DNA from: Pycnopodia helianthoides
Taxonomy: Eukaryota > Echinodermata > Asteroidea > Forcipulatida > Asteriidae
DNA: 64,000 bases
Assembly: GCA_032158295.1 (NCBI GenBank)
Contig: CM063246.1
Coordinates: 14,977,168 to 15,041,167, forward strand
Direction: 5' to 3'
Shown here: positions 47,916-59,633 of the stretch, in pieces
Layout of the letters: every line of letters starts with the position of its first letter
Position numbering within the stretch: the stretch's first letter is position 1
The notes under the pieces: generated by a model
Database searches by the model: none
What the model was told of the DNA's origin: nothing
What the model saw: the letters and a program-made list of their open reading frames with translations, nothing else
Translations under genes and position numbers: made by a program

Positions 47916-48123
47916 ACTGGCAGGGTCATAGCTGTGCAATAAAGCTACGACCTTTATCAAAAGAATGGGATCCTACAAGGTTTTAAACAGCCGTCACCAC
48001 TCTCTTATTCCCATTCATAAATAGCTCCTCGCGCAAGATTCAAGCACAGGCTAAGAGGTTTATAAACAAAATTTTTATAAAACTCCATTTATACATGTCG
48101 GACATCACACTATTTAATTTCAT

Positions 48124-48519
48124 TTAAAGGAACATTACAGAATTGGTTTTTGCTAACAAAACATTTGCTGGCAGTGTAAGCACTTTATGTAATCCACCAT
48201 ACACATAAACTGACAAACCTGTAGAAGTTTGAGATCGATCGGCCATCTGGGTCACGAGAAAATAGTGAAAAACCGATTACACATTTGCATGAAATCATAT
48301 AGAGCCCGAACAAATGAATAAAACGCTCACTGAGCGATAAACTCCAATCGGAAAATTAGTTTATTCATTTCTCATCAAATATGGCATTTCAGACAGAAAT
48401 ATTTCAAGGGATGTTTTCTACTATCATCATCATTAGACAGTGTGAGTTTTATGTAAATCTGTGATCAAAAAGTATATTTTACAATTTTTTTTCTTACAAA
48501 TTCTGTAATGTTCCTTTAA
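48124..48519 (+). mobile_element. TIR element family A, copy 2
   Basis: Full-length copy, about 396 bp, TTAA at both borders. Highly similar to the copy at 38599 over its whole length. Located in the intron carrying the 39-bp array. Confidence 0.9.
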
Positions 48520-49023
48520 ATGCTTGTAATACAATACAATACATCCAATTTTTACTCTGGATATGGCGTTCATGAATGCCCTACTCTAATGGGACCACAG
48601 CAAGCAATCAGTAGATCTGGTGTTTACAAACTTTATCACATCAGCTTCTTGGAATTGACTTTACTCTTGGGAAGAAGAGGATGCTTTCCTTCCGCTGAGC
48701 TCACCCTTGTATTTCCCAGACAACCCTGGCTGCTCCGGCAACAAACGTTACACAGCGTGTGTCGCAGGCGTACTATGCAAATCACTTGTCTTACATGTAA
48801 GTCCCAGCCGGCCTTGAATTTAAGAATCAATTTCTTGGAATGCTTATAAATATTGTACAAGAAGTCTTTCAAATTAATCTCAGGGGCATCAATGCTGTGT
48901 TTACAAGGTGGACAGGAGGCGTAGACTGTATGATGGAACTATTTACACCACAAGTCAATAATTCCAGTGATGCATACAATATTTTTGTTAAAGAAATTGT
49001 TTCTTATTTGACACGGCTAGCTG

Positions 49024-49100
49024 AGGCCCAATTTCACAGAGCTGCTTAAGCACAAAAAGTAGCTAAGCACAACAAAATGATGGTCACCAGAATAAGGTTT
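49024..49100. mobile_element. Family E half element
   Basis: Only the left end (aggcccaatttcacagagct plus gcttaagcacaaaaagtag) is present; no right TIR is seen. Confidence 0.65.
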
Positions 49101-49716
49101 TTTGGGGGTGGAGGGTATGATGGGAGTGTTCTTATAAGCTATTTTGAGATATGGTGAACACAATACTATGACACTATTAGGTTTGGGTAAATTTTTCTGT
49201 ATACACCCGAACCAAACAGTGCACTCCTATAGTGTCAACCATATACTTAAAGAGGCTAATTTCCAATAGCTAAATTGAGTCTCAGGTCCTCAAGCAAGGA
49301 ATTGTGCTTGAATAAAATCAATTAATGATTTATCAACAAAAGAAGCAAATCACATGCTCTTCTTTCCTCCTTGTACAGTTGCGTGGGATTACAAAGTAAA
49401 CGTGAAGTAATTTAAAAACCACATGTTGTACAATGACTGACCCCAACAAATGTTTGCCATCGGTTTGATTCATTTACATGCAAGGAGTTACACAAACAAA
49501 ACAAGACCCAATGCGAGACAGAAACAACATTAAAGAAGGACCAATAAGATTAATCACCGAGTGTGGTAAAGTTAGCTTTGTAGATGACACACCAGAGAAC
49601 AATTTGGGGAATGTAGGAACATTTTAACAAATAATATCAAAACCTCTTGTGAGCATTCTGAAGATGATTAATATTTTGACAGGATAAAAATGATAATTCC
49701 AGATGTAAAATACTTG

Positions 49717-50089
49717 TTAAAGGAACATTACAGAATTGGTTTTGCTAACAAAACAGTTTCTGGCAGTGTAAGCACATAAACTGACAAACCTGTAGAAGTT
49801 TGAGATCGATCGGCAATCTGGGTCACAAGAAAATAGTGAAAAACCGATTACACATTTGCATGAAATCATATAGATTCAACAAATGAATAAAACGCTCACT
49901 GAGCCATAAACTCCAATCGGAAAATTAGTTTATTCATTTCTCATCAAATATGGCATTTCAAACAGAAATATTTCAAGGGATGTTTTCTACTATAATCATC
50001 ATTAGACCGTGTAAGTTTTATGTAAATCTGTGATCAAAAAGTATATTTTACAAGTTTTTTTCGTACCAATTCTGTAATGATTCCTTTAA
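49717..50089 (+). mobile_element. TIR element family A, copy 3
   Basis: About 373 bp with both TIRs, slightly shortened inside (cacttta-type segment missing after gtgtaagca). TTAA borders. Confidence 0.9.
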
Positions 50090-50390
50090 CAGGGAATGAA
50101 CTTTGTTTTCGAGAGCAAAAAAAAATAAAATTGAATTTCAATCAGTCTTTAGGATATGAACTGGAAAACATCCTTATTACATAGAGGAAAGGAAACTCTT
50201 GAACACATTTTGCATTGACTGATCCCTTTATGTAGGCATGATTCAAATATTTCATTTTGACCCCGTTGCGGAAATGCGCAGTGCAATTACATGCACCTGT
50301 CCTGTCCTGTCCCTCCTTTTAGGAGTCAAAATGTACACGAAGGAAATGACCAAAAAAACGGTGGAAATGGTAAACGCGCATTTCGCGAGG

Positions 50391-50466
50391 TGCTAAAGCC
50401 ATTGACAACATGGTCAGAACTGCTGCATGTGCAAAAGCCATTGACGACATGGTCAGCACTGGTGAA
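50391..50466. repeat. Diverged ancestral-like units of the 39-bp array
   Basis: Two 39-bp-spaced segments, gtgctaaagccattgacaac and gtgcaaaagccattgacgac, each followed by atggtcag, match the VNTR unit at many positions but are strongly diverged. They are separated from the array by about 150 bp and look like the single-copy seed or a decayed edge. Confidence 0.6.
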
Positions 50467-50483
50467 TAGGCATACACACCGTT

Positions 50484-50612
50484 GTGGGGACTTTTACACA
50501 ATGGAACAAAGGTCCCCACAACGTTTTTCTTTGTTAAACTGGGTCCCCACAAGGGAATTCTTTAGAAAAGGAGACAATAGAACAACAATAGGAAGTCCCC
50601 ACACTGGTGTGT
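50484..50612 (-). repeat. GTGGGGACC-type interspersed repeat beside the 39-bp array
   Basis: gttgtggggacttttacaca, acaaaggtccccacaacg, gggtccccacaagggaattc and ggaagtccccacac. The last part is the inverted counterpart of 32370-32435. The 39-bp array starts about 10 bp after it. Confidence 0.7.
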
Positions 50613-50621
50613 GCAAAAGTA

Positions 50622-53600
50622 GGTGTGTGCGGGCTAAAGCTGTGGAAAAGCAGGGTTAGCACTGGTGTGCGGGCTAAAGCTGTGGACAGCAGGGTTAGCA
50701 CTGGTGTGTGGGCTAAAGCTGTGGACAGCACAGTCAGCACTGGTGTGTGGGCTAAAGCTGTGGACAGCACAGAAGGCACGGTCAGCACTGGTGTGTGGGC
50801 TAAAGCTGTGGACAGCACGGTCAGCACTGGTGTGTGGGCTAAAGCTGTGGACAGCACGGACAGCACGGTCAGCACTGGTGTGTGGGCTAAAGCTATGGAC
50901 AGCACGGTCAGCACTGGTGTGTGGGCTAAAGCTGTGGACAGCACGGTCAGCACTGGTGTGTGGGCTAAAGCTGTGGACAGCACGGTCAGCACTGGTGTGC
51001 GGGCTAAAGCTTAGGACAGCACGGTCAGCACTGGTGTGCGGGCTAAAGCTGTGGACAGCATGGTCAGCACTGGTGTGTGGGCTAAAGCTGTGGACAGCAT
51101 GGTCAGCACTGGTGTGTGGGCTAAAGCTGTGGACAGCATGGTCAGCACTGGTGTGTGGCTAAAGCTGTGGATAGCACGGTCAGCACTGGTGTGTGGGCTA
51201 AAGCTGTGGACAGCACAGACAGCACGGTCAGCACTGGTGTGTGGGCTAAAGCTGTGGACAGCACGGTCAGCACTGGTGTGTGGGCTAAAGCTGTGGACAG
51301 CACGGACAGCACGGTCAGCACTGGTGTGTGGGCTAGAGCTATGGACAGCACGGTCAGCACTGGTGTGTGGGCTAAAGCTGTGGACAGCACGGTCAGCACT
51401 GGTGTGTGGGCTAAAGCTGTGGACAGCACGGTCAGCACTGGTGTGCGGGCTAAAGCTTAGGACAGCACGGTCAGCACTGGTGTGCGGGCTAAAGCTGTGG
51501 ACAGCATGGTCAGCACTGGTGTGAGGGCTAAAGCTGTGGACAGCACGGTCAGCACTGGTGTGCGGGCTAAAGCTGTGGACAGCATGGTCAGCACTGGTGT
51601 GAGGGCTAAAGCTGTGGACAGCACGGTCAGCACTGGTGTGTGGGCTAAAGCTGTGGACAACATGGTCAGCACTGGTGTGTGGGCTAAAGCTGTGGACAGC
51701 ATGGTCAGCACTGGTGTGGGCTAAAGCTGTGGACAGCACGGACAGCACGGTCAGCACTGGTGTGTGGGCTAAAGCTGTGGACAGCACGGTCAGCACTGGT
51801 GTGTGGGCTAAAGCTGTGGACAGCACGGACAGCACGGTCAGCACTGGTGTGAGGGCTAAAGCTGTGGACAGCACGGTCAGCACTGGTGTGTGGGCTAAAG
51901 CTGAGGACAGCACGGTCAGCACTGGTGTGTGGGCTAAAGCTGTGGACAGCACGGTCAGCACTGGTGTGCGGGCTAAAGCTTAGGACAGCACGGTCAGCAC
52001 TGGTGTGCGGGCTAAAGCTGTGGACAGCATGGTCAGCACTGGTGTGAGGGCTAAAGCTGTGGACAGCACGGTCAGCACTGGTGTGTGGGCTAAAGCTGTG
52101 GACAGCATGGTCAGCACTAGTGTGTGGGCTAAAGCTGTGGACAGCATGGTCAGCACTGGTGTGTGGGCTAAAGCTGTGGACAGCATGGTCAGCACTGGTG
52201 TGTGGGCTAAAGCTGTGGACAGCATGGTCAGCACTGGTGTGCAGGCCAAAGCTGTGGACAGCAGGGTCAGCACTGGTATGCGGGCTAGTGATGTGGACAG
52301 CACGGTCAGCACTGGTGTGCGGGCTAAAGCTGTGGACAGCACGGTCAGCACTGGTGTGTGGGCTAAAGCTGTGGACAGCATGGTTAGCACTGGTGTGCGG
52401 GCTAAAGCTGTGGACAGCACGGTCAGCACTGGTGTGTGGGCTAAAGCTGTGGACAGCATGGTTAGCACTGGTGTGCGGGCTAAAGCTGTGGACAGCACGG
52501 TCAGCACTGGTGTGTGGGCTAAAGCTGTGGACAGCATGATCAGCACTGGTGTGTGGGCCAAAGCTGTGGACAGCATGGTCAGCACTGGTGTGTGGGCTAA
52601 AGCTGTGGACAGCATGTTCAGCACTGGTGTGTGGGCTAAAGCTGTGGACAGCACGGTCGGCACTAGTGTGTGGGCTAAAGCCGTGGACAGCACGGTCAGC
52701 ACTGGTGTGTGGGCTAAAGCCGTGGACAGCATGGTCAGCACTGGTGTGTGGGCTAAAGCTGTGGACAGCACGGTCAGCACTGGTGTGTGGGCTAAAGCTG
52801 TGGACAGCAGGGTTAGCACTGGTGTGCGGGCTAAAGCTGTGGACAGCAGGGTTAGCACTGGTGTGTGGGCTAAAGCTGTGGACAGCACAGTCAGCACTGG
52901 TGTGTGGGCTAAAGCTGTGGACAGCACAGACAGCACGGTCAGCACTGGTGTGTGGGCTAAAGCTGTGGACAGCACGGTCAGCACTGGTGTGTGGGCTAAA
53001 GCTGTGGACAGCACGGACAGCACGGTCAGCACTGGTGTGTGGGCTAAAGCTATGGACAGCACGGTCAGCACTGGTGTGTGGGCTAAAGCTGTGGACAGCA
53101 CGGTCAGCACTGGTGTGTGGGCTAAAGCTGTGGACAGCACGGTCAGCACTGGTGTGCGGGCTAAAGCTTAGGACAGCACGGTCAGCACTGGTGTGCGGGC
53201 TAAAGCTGTGGACAGCATGGTCAGCACTGGTGTGAGGGCTAAAGCTGTGGACAGCACGGTCAGCACTGGTGTGCGGGCTAAAGCTGTGGACAGCACGGTC
53301 AGCACTGGTGTGTGGGCTAAAGCTGTGGACAGCATGGTCAGCACTGGTGTGTGGGCTAAAGCTGTGGACAGCATGGTCAGCACTGGTGTGTGGGCTAAAG
53401 CTGTGGATAGCACGGTCAGCACTGGTGTGTGGGCTAAAGCTGTGGACAGCATGGTCAGCACTGGTGTGTGGGCTAAAGCTGTGGACAGCACGGTCAGCAC
53501 TGGTGTGTGGGCTAAAGCTGTGGACAGCATGATCAGCACTGGTGTGTGGGCCAAAGCTGTGGACAGCATGGTCAGCACTGGTGTGTGGGCTAAAGCTGTG

Positions 53601-56600
53601 GACAGCATGTTCAGCACTGGTGTGTGGGCTAAAGCTGTGGACAGCACTATCGGCACTAGTGTGTGGGCTAAAGCCGTGGACAGCACGGTCAGCACTGGTG
53701 TGTGGGCTAAAGCCGTGGACAGCATGGTCAGCACTGGTGTGTGGGCTAAAGCTGTGGACAGCACGGTCAGCACTGGTGTGTGGGCTAAAGCTGTGGACAG
53801 CAGGGTTAGCACTGGTGTGCGGGCTAAAGCTGTGGACAGCAGGGTTAGCACTGGTGTGTGGGCTAAAGCTGTGGACAGCACAGTCAGCACTGGTGTGTGG
53901 GCTAAAGCTGTGGACAGCACAGACAGCACGGTCAGCACTGGTGTGTGGGCTAAAGCTGTGGACAGCACGGTCAGCACTGGTGTGTGGGCTAAAGCTGTGG
54001 ACAGCACGGACAGCACGGTCAGCACTGGTGTGTGGGCTAAAGCTATGGACAGCACGGTCAGCACTGGTGTGTGGGCTAAAGCTGTGGACAGCACGGTCAG
54101 CACTGGTGTGTGGGCTAAAGCTGTGGACAGCACGGTCAGCACTGGTGTGCGGGCTAAAGCTTAGGACAGCACGGTCAGCACTGGTGTGCGGGCTAAAGCT
54201 GTGGACAGCATGGTCAGCACTGGTGTGAGGGCTAAAGCTGTGGACAGCACGGTCAGCACTGGTGTGCGGGCTAAAGCTGTGGACAGCATGGTCAGCACTG
54301 GTGTGAGGGCTAAAGCTGTGGACAGCACGGTCAGCACTGGTGTGTGGGCTAAAGCTGTGGACAGCATGGTCAGCACTGGTGTGTGGGCTAAAGCTGTGGA
54401 CAGCATGGTCAGCACTGGTGTGTGGGCTAAAGCTGTGGATAGCACGGTCAGCACTGGTGTGTGGGCTAAAGCTGTGGACAGCACAGACAGCACGGTCAGC
54501 ACTGGTGTGTGGGCTAAAGCTGTGGGCAGCACGGTCAGCACTGGTGTGTGGGCTAAAGCTGTGGACAGCACGGACAGCACGGTCAGCACTGGTGTGTGGG
54601 CTAGAGCTATGGACAGCACGGTCAGCACTGGTGTGTGGGCTAAAGCTGTGGACAGCACGGTCAGCACTGGTGTGTGGGCTAAAGCTGTGGACAGCACGGT
54701 CAGCACTGGTGTGCGGGCTAAAGCTTAGGACAGCACGGTCAGCACTGGTGTGCGGGCTAAAGCTGTGGACAGCATGGTCAGCACTGGTGTGCGGGCTAAA
54801 GCTGTGGACAGCACGGTCAGCACTGGTGTGCGGGCTAAAGCTGTGGACAGCATGGTCAGCACTGGTGTGAGGGCTAAAGCTGTGGACAGCACGGTCAGCA
54901 CTGGTGTGTGGGCTAAAGCTGTGGACAGCATGGTCAGCACTGGTGTGTGGGCTAAAGCTGTGGACAGCATGGTCAGCACTGGTGTGTGGGCTAAAGCTGT
55001 GGACAGCACGGACAGCACGGTCAGCACTGGTGTGTGGGCTAAAGCTGTGGACAGCACGGACAGCACGGTCAGCACTGGTGTGAGGGCTAAAGCTGTGGAC
55101 AGCACGGTCAGCACTGGTGTGTGGGCTAAAGCTGAGGACAGCACGGTCAGCACTGGTGTGTGGGCTAAAGCTGTGGACAGCACGGTCAGCACTGGTGTGG
55201 GGGCTAAAGCTGTGGACAGCACGGTCAGCACTGGTGTGTGGGCTAAAGCTGTGGACAGCATGGTCAGCACTGGTGTGTGGGCTAAAGCTGTGGACAGCAT
55301 GGTCAGCACTGGTGTGTGGGCTAAAGCTGTGGACAGCATGGTCAGCACTGGTGTGTGGGCTAAAGCTGTGGACAGCATGGTCAGCACTGGTGTGCAGGCC
55401 AAAGCTGTGGACAGCAGGGTCAGCACTGGTATGCGGGCTAGTGATGTGGACAGCACGGTCAGCACTGGTGTGCGGGCTAAAGCTGTGGACAGCATGGTCA
55501 GCACTGGTGTGCAGGCCAAAGCTGTGGACAGCAGGGTCAGCACTGGTATGCGGGCTAGTGATGTGGACAGCACGGTTAGCACTGGTGTGCGGGCTAAAGC
55601 TGTGGACAGCACGGTCAGCACTGGTGTGTGGGCTAAAGCTGTGGACAGCATGGTTAGCACTGGTGTGTGGGCTAAAGCTGTGGACAGCATGGTTAGCACT
55701 GGTGTGCGGGCTAAAGCTGTGGACAGCACGGTCAGCACTGGTGTGTGGGCTAAAGCTGTGGACAGCATGATCAGCACTGGTGTGTGGGCCAAAGCTGTGG
55801 ACAGCATGGTCAGCACTGGTGTGTGGGCTAAAGCTGTGGACAGCATGTTCAGCACTGGTGTGTGGGTTAAAGCTGTGGACAGCACGGTCAGCACTAGTGT
55901 GTGGGCTAAAGCCGTGGACAGCACGGTCAGCACTGGTGTGTGGGCTAAAGCCGTGGACAGCATGGTCAGCACTGGTGTGTGGGCTAAAGCTGTGGACAGC
56001 ACGGTCAGCACTGGTGTGTGGGCTAAAGCTGTGGACAGCACGGTCAGCACTGATGTGTGGGCTAAAGCTGTGGACAGAACGGTCAGCACAAGTGTGTGGG
56101 CTAAAGCCGTGGACAGCACGGTCAGCACTGGTGTGTGGGCTAAAGCTGTGGACAGCATGTTCAGCACTGGTGTGTGGGCTAAAGCTGTGGACAGCACGGT
56201 CAGCACTAGTGTGTGGGCTAAAGCCGTGGACAGCACGGTCAGCACTGGTGTGTGGGCTAAAGCCGTGGACAGCATGGTCAGCACTGGTGTGTGGGCTAAA
56301 GCTGTGGACAGCACGGTCAGCACTGGTGTGTGGGCTAAAGCTGTGGACAGCACGGTCAGCACTGATGTGTGGGCTAAAGCTGTGGACAGCACGGTCAGCA
56401 CTAGTGTGTGGGCTAAAGCCGTGGACAGCACGGTCAGCACTGGTGTGTGGGCTAAATCCGTGGACAGCATGGTCAGCACTGGTGTGTGGGCTAAAGCTGT
56501 GGACAGCATGGTCAGCACTGGTGTGTGGGCTAAAGCTGTGGACAGCACGGTCAGCACTGGTGTGTGGGCTAAAGCTGTGGACAGCACGGTCAGCACTGGT

Positions 56601-57071
56601 GTGTGGGCTAAAGCCGTGGACAGCACGGTCAGCACTAGTGTGTGGGCTAAAGCCGTGGACAGCACGGTCAGCACTGGTGTGTGGGCTAAAACCGTGGACA
56701 GCATGGTCAGCACTGGTGTGTGGGCTAAAGCTGTGGACAGCACGGTCAGCACTGGTGTGCGGGCTAAAGCTTAGGACAGCACGGTCAGCACTGGTGTGCG
56801 GGCAAAAGCTGTGGACAGCATGGTCAGCACTGGTGTGAGGGCTAAAGCTGTGGACAGCACGGTCAGCACTAGTGTGTGGGCTAAAGCCGTGGACAGCACG
56901 GTCAGCACTGGTGTGTGGGCTAAAACCGTGGATAGCATGGTCAGCACTGGTGTGTGGGCTAAAGCTGTGGACAGCACGGTCAACACTGGTGTGAGGGCTT
57001 AAGCTGCGGACAGCACGGTCAGCACTGGTGTGTGGGCTAAAGCTGTGGACAGCATGTTCAGCACTGGTGTG
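50622..57071. repeat. 39-bp minisatellite/VNTR array, about 162 units, higher-order structure
   Basis: Head-to-tail units of 39 bp (core gctgtggacagcacggtcag, then cactggtgtgtgggctaaa) fill 6.4 kb of the phosphatase intron between exons 57300 and 47354. Some units are 48 bp by insertion of GACAGCACG. A variant with aaagcttagg (HindIII site, in-frame TAG on plus) recurs at about 51006, 51452, 51976, 53164, 54157, 54721 and 56767. Because 39 and 9 are multiples of three, reading frames stay open for long distances on both strands. Confidence 0.97.
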
Positions 57072-57299
57072 CATGCTTTTCAAAGAAGAGAAACTGTTTT
57101 TGTTTTTTCACTTGGCCTTAATACACTTTCAGGCCTTGCAGTTGATCAGCTGAATTCCTGAAGTCAAGCAGGCAACTTGGACACACTGTTTCTCAATTTT
57201 CAAGTAATGAAGATGCCATATTTTTCATGATCAGACTAAATGATGACTCCATACAGTGTATCATTGGGTAAATAAATCAATGACTCTGATGTTACTTAC

Positions 57300-57396
57300 A
57301 CGGACTGACATCTCTGTATCTGTTGTATGGTTTATTAACTTCCTTCTTGGCCTCTGTGGTACTGTACTCAAACTGGTGACTTGCAATATTAATTTT
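57300..57396 (-). CDS. ptpn1/ptpn2: PTPN1/2 coding exon 2: phosphotyrosine recognition loop
   Basis: Reads KINIASHQFEYSTTEAKKEV, then NKPYNRYRDVSP, ending in phase 1. NRYRDVSP contains the Tyr of the pTyr-recognition loop (Tyr46 in PTP1B). Acceptor ttccttttgcag|AAAA, donor AGTCCGT|gtaagt. In vertebrates the preceding exon encodes only the first ~20 residues. No such exon was recognised between here and 64000, so the gene start is probably outside the window. Confidence 0.94.
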
Positions 57397-57569
57397 CTGC
57401 AAAAGGAATAAATGACATAAACAAAACAATAAGTACAGGTCTGGTGGTGTTCTTTTTCTAGACTGTTAAGAAAAACAGACTTGTGTAATTTTTTTCCTGG
57501 AGTTTGATTTGTTTTCAATTCTTGGGACTGTCACACAAACAAGGGCTATTTAAGCCAATCATTCCGAGC

Positions 57570-58012
57570 CAGGCCTAGAATTAGGTCATGGAGGACATGG
57601 CCTCTCTGTTGCCCCTGGTCTTGGCCTTGATGCCCCTTCAAAAGTCTCCCATAGACTGTAAGATTTTACAATGGAAGTGCCCTTTGCCAAATGAAAATGG
57701 CCTTGCTCTCTCAAAGATGAAATGAAAATGGCCTTGCTCTCTCAAAGATGAAATGAAAATGGCCTTGCTCTCTCAAAGATGAAATGAAAATGGCCTTGCT
57801 CTCTCAAAGATCAAATGAAAATGGCCTTGCTCTCTCAAAGACGAAATGAAAATGGCCTTGCTCTCTCAAAGATGAAATGAAAATGGCCTTGCTCTCTCAA
57901 AGATGAAATGAAAATGGCCTTGCTCTCTCAAAGATGAAATGAAAATGGCCTTGCTCTCTCAAAGATCAAATGAAAATGGCCTTGCTCTCTCAAAGATGAA
58001 ATTCCAGGCCGG
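57570..58012. mobile_element. Family D MITE, copy 4, expanded by internal tandem repeat
   Basis: Terminal CAGGCCTAGAATT / AATTCCAGGCC. The interior is inverted relative to copy 5, and a 31-bp block is amplified about tenfold, making the copy 443 bp instead of about 170. Confidence 0.9.
57689..58000. repeat. 31-bp minisatellite, about 10 copies, inside a TIR element
   Basis: Units of aaatgaaaatggccttgctc plus tctcaaagatg, almost identical (some atc for atg). The unit is the normal internal sequence of the AGGCCTGGAATT element family, here amplified within the copy at 57570-58012. Confidence 0.95.
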
Positions 58013-58194
58013 CCAGGCATGACTTAACAACATTACAAAATGTAGCAAATGGTTCCCAGATTAGTCACTAAATGCGTTTAATTGGACAATTAATTATATT
58101 TTACTAAAGACACAAACAGGTTATAATTTACCTTTGGTTTTTGGAACTGTTCAATTCTTTTAATCCTATACGACTGTAGATATATACAATAAAA

Positions 58195-58474
58195 CCACTA
58201 AGCGTTTTTTGAGATATTGCCGAGCGGTTATGTCCACACAGGAAGAATAATCCGTAATTGGAATACACAATCTGAGAAATGTTTCAGGCAGAAACATTTC
58301 TCATATTGTAATGTTTTTGAATCCCTCTCGCTAAAACCACATTCCTTTGAAGGGAATTGTTTCTCAAAATGCTACACATTGTCACAGCTGCAGTGCTTCT
58401 TGAAACCAGGTAAGTTTTTATGTAATTAGTTGTTAGAGTAAATGTAATTTCCAAAGGTATACCCTCACTTTAAA
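58195..58474 (-). mobile_element. TIR element family B, inverted partial copy
   Basis: Reverse complement of the family: ends ggtataccctcactttaa. Internal matches include attccttTGAAGGGAAT and gagatattgcc. The left end is diverged and approximate. Confidence 0.65.
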
Positions 58475-58857
58475 CATCAGATGAACTTTAAGGAGTGGTT
58501 TGGACTTCAAAAGCTACAGTTTTTTTCCATGCATTTGGAACTATCCTAAAAGACAAGTATTTGTTGAAAAAACACTAGCCTACCAGACTAGTTAGGTTGG
58601 AGGATTGCTGGCTTAATGCTTACATGTAAATTACTAGACCCTAGCGAGTGGTCCAGTGAGTATTTCAAGCCCTTCCTAGTGTTGGACTGCACGCTTGTAT
58701 CAATAAATACCCCTTCGTGTACATGTATATTATCATAGTCAATTTTCAGAGAAACAAGTCATTTAAAGGCGTTAAGAAAATATCCTACATTGTACCACTT
58801 TGGTTGGTAAACCAGATACATGTGACTCCATATATTTGGCTGGGATCTGTAACAACA

Positions 58858-59028
58858 CAGGCCTGGAATTTCATCTTGGAGAGGGCAAGGCCATTTTCAT
58901 TTTGTAGAGGGCACTTCCACTGGAAAATCTTAAAGTCTATGGAGAAAGTTTTGAAGGGGCACCAAGGCCAAGACCAGGGCAACGGAGGCCATCATTGCCT
59001 CCGTGGCCTCCGTGTAATTCCAGGCCTG
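58858..59028. mobile_element. Family D MITE, copy 5
   Basis: Best-preserved member: CAGGCCTGGAATT / AATTCCAGGCCTG, 171 bp, interior gagggcaaggccattttcat and gaaggggcaccaaggccaag. Confidence 0.9.
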
Positions 59029-59633
59029 ACAACAATGTACGGATTTCCCTGAAAGTTATTCACAATTTATGGTACCGGTTTTTAAGATGAAAATTAGTAT
59101 GCACAAAGTTTCAGTTTGGTTTATGAGGATATTCCTTTCCTATACTGAGTATCTGAAGTAGACAACAACTGGTCTTCTCTTTGCTTCTCAACATTTTGAA
59201 TAATACAGCAACACAATCTAAACAATGTTACATGTACATGTAGCTCCAGGACGTAGTAATGATTGATTAGTGATACAGGATCTTCCTTAATGTTTCACTT
59301 ATCTTTTTGATCTGAAGCAATAAATCCATTCACACAACTATAACCTACCCCCCCCCTCCTCCCCCAACCACCACCCAAATTTCCCCATATATGCAATACG
59401 AAAGTATGCAGAAACCGAAACAAGAAATAGAAATACATGTACACTGTAACAACTGACATTTACAACTTTTGCCAAATACAGGCAAAAAAACTAATAAAAG
59501 ATCATGGTTAACACTTATCTCTCCCCCCCCCCCCCTAACTTAAAAAACCCAATCACAACACACAAAGAAACAACACACGAAAACAAAAACGCTTAGCCCT
59601 GAATCACATTGATGAATGCAGTAAGGTCAAATT

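Larger units (their letters stand above)
29394..57396 (-). other. ptpn1/ptpn2: PTPN1/PTPN2-type tyrosine phosphatase gene, exons 2 to last
   Basis: Gene-level entry joining the eight exons. Their summed length is 1338 nt (445 codons plus stop), with every phase matching, so the gene looks intact from exon 2. The order is catalytic domain (about residues 1-265), proline-rich and charged linker, then hydrophobic tail anchor. This is the architecture of PTP1B and of the 48-kDa TC-PTP isoform, ER-bound enzymes that dephosphorylate insulin-receptor-type kinases and JAKs. A single invertebrate gene would be co-orthologous to vertebrate PTPN1 and PTPN2, as Drosophila Ptp61F is. Intron lengths run from 1.3 to 9.9 kb and host most of the arrays listed below. 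Confidence 0.9.

Noticed and set aside
50607..56774. Plus-strand repeat proteins (STGVWAKAVDSTV and CGLKLWTARSALV types)
   Set aside because: Other frames of the same array; they are interrupted wherever aaagcttag occurs and have no start context or splice signals.
50622..57071. CRISPR-like regular array
   Set aside because: Units are contiguous, without unique spacers, and the DNA is clearly from an animal genome.
51705..57083. 1792-codon open frame on the minus strand (HSFSPHTSADRAV repeats)
   Set aside because: It is the 39-bp VNTR read in one frame. Since 39 and 9 are multiples of 3 and the unit lacks stops, several frames on both strands are open. Variation follows CpG decay, not codon positions.
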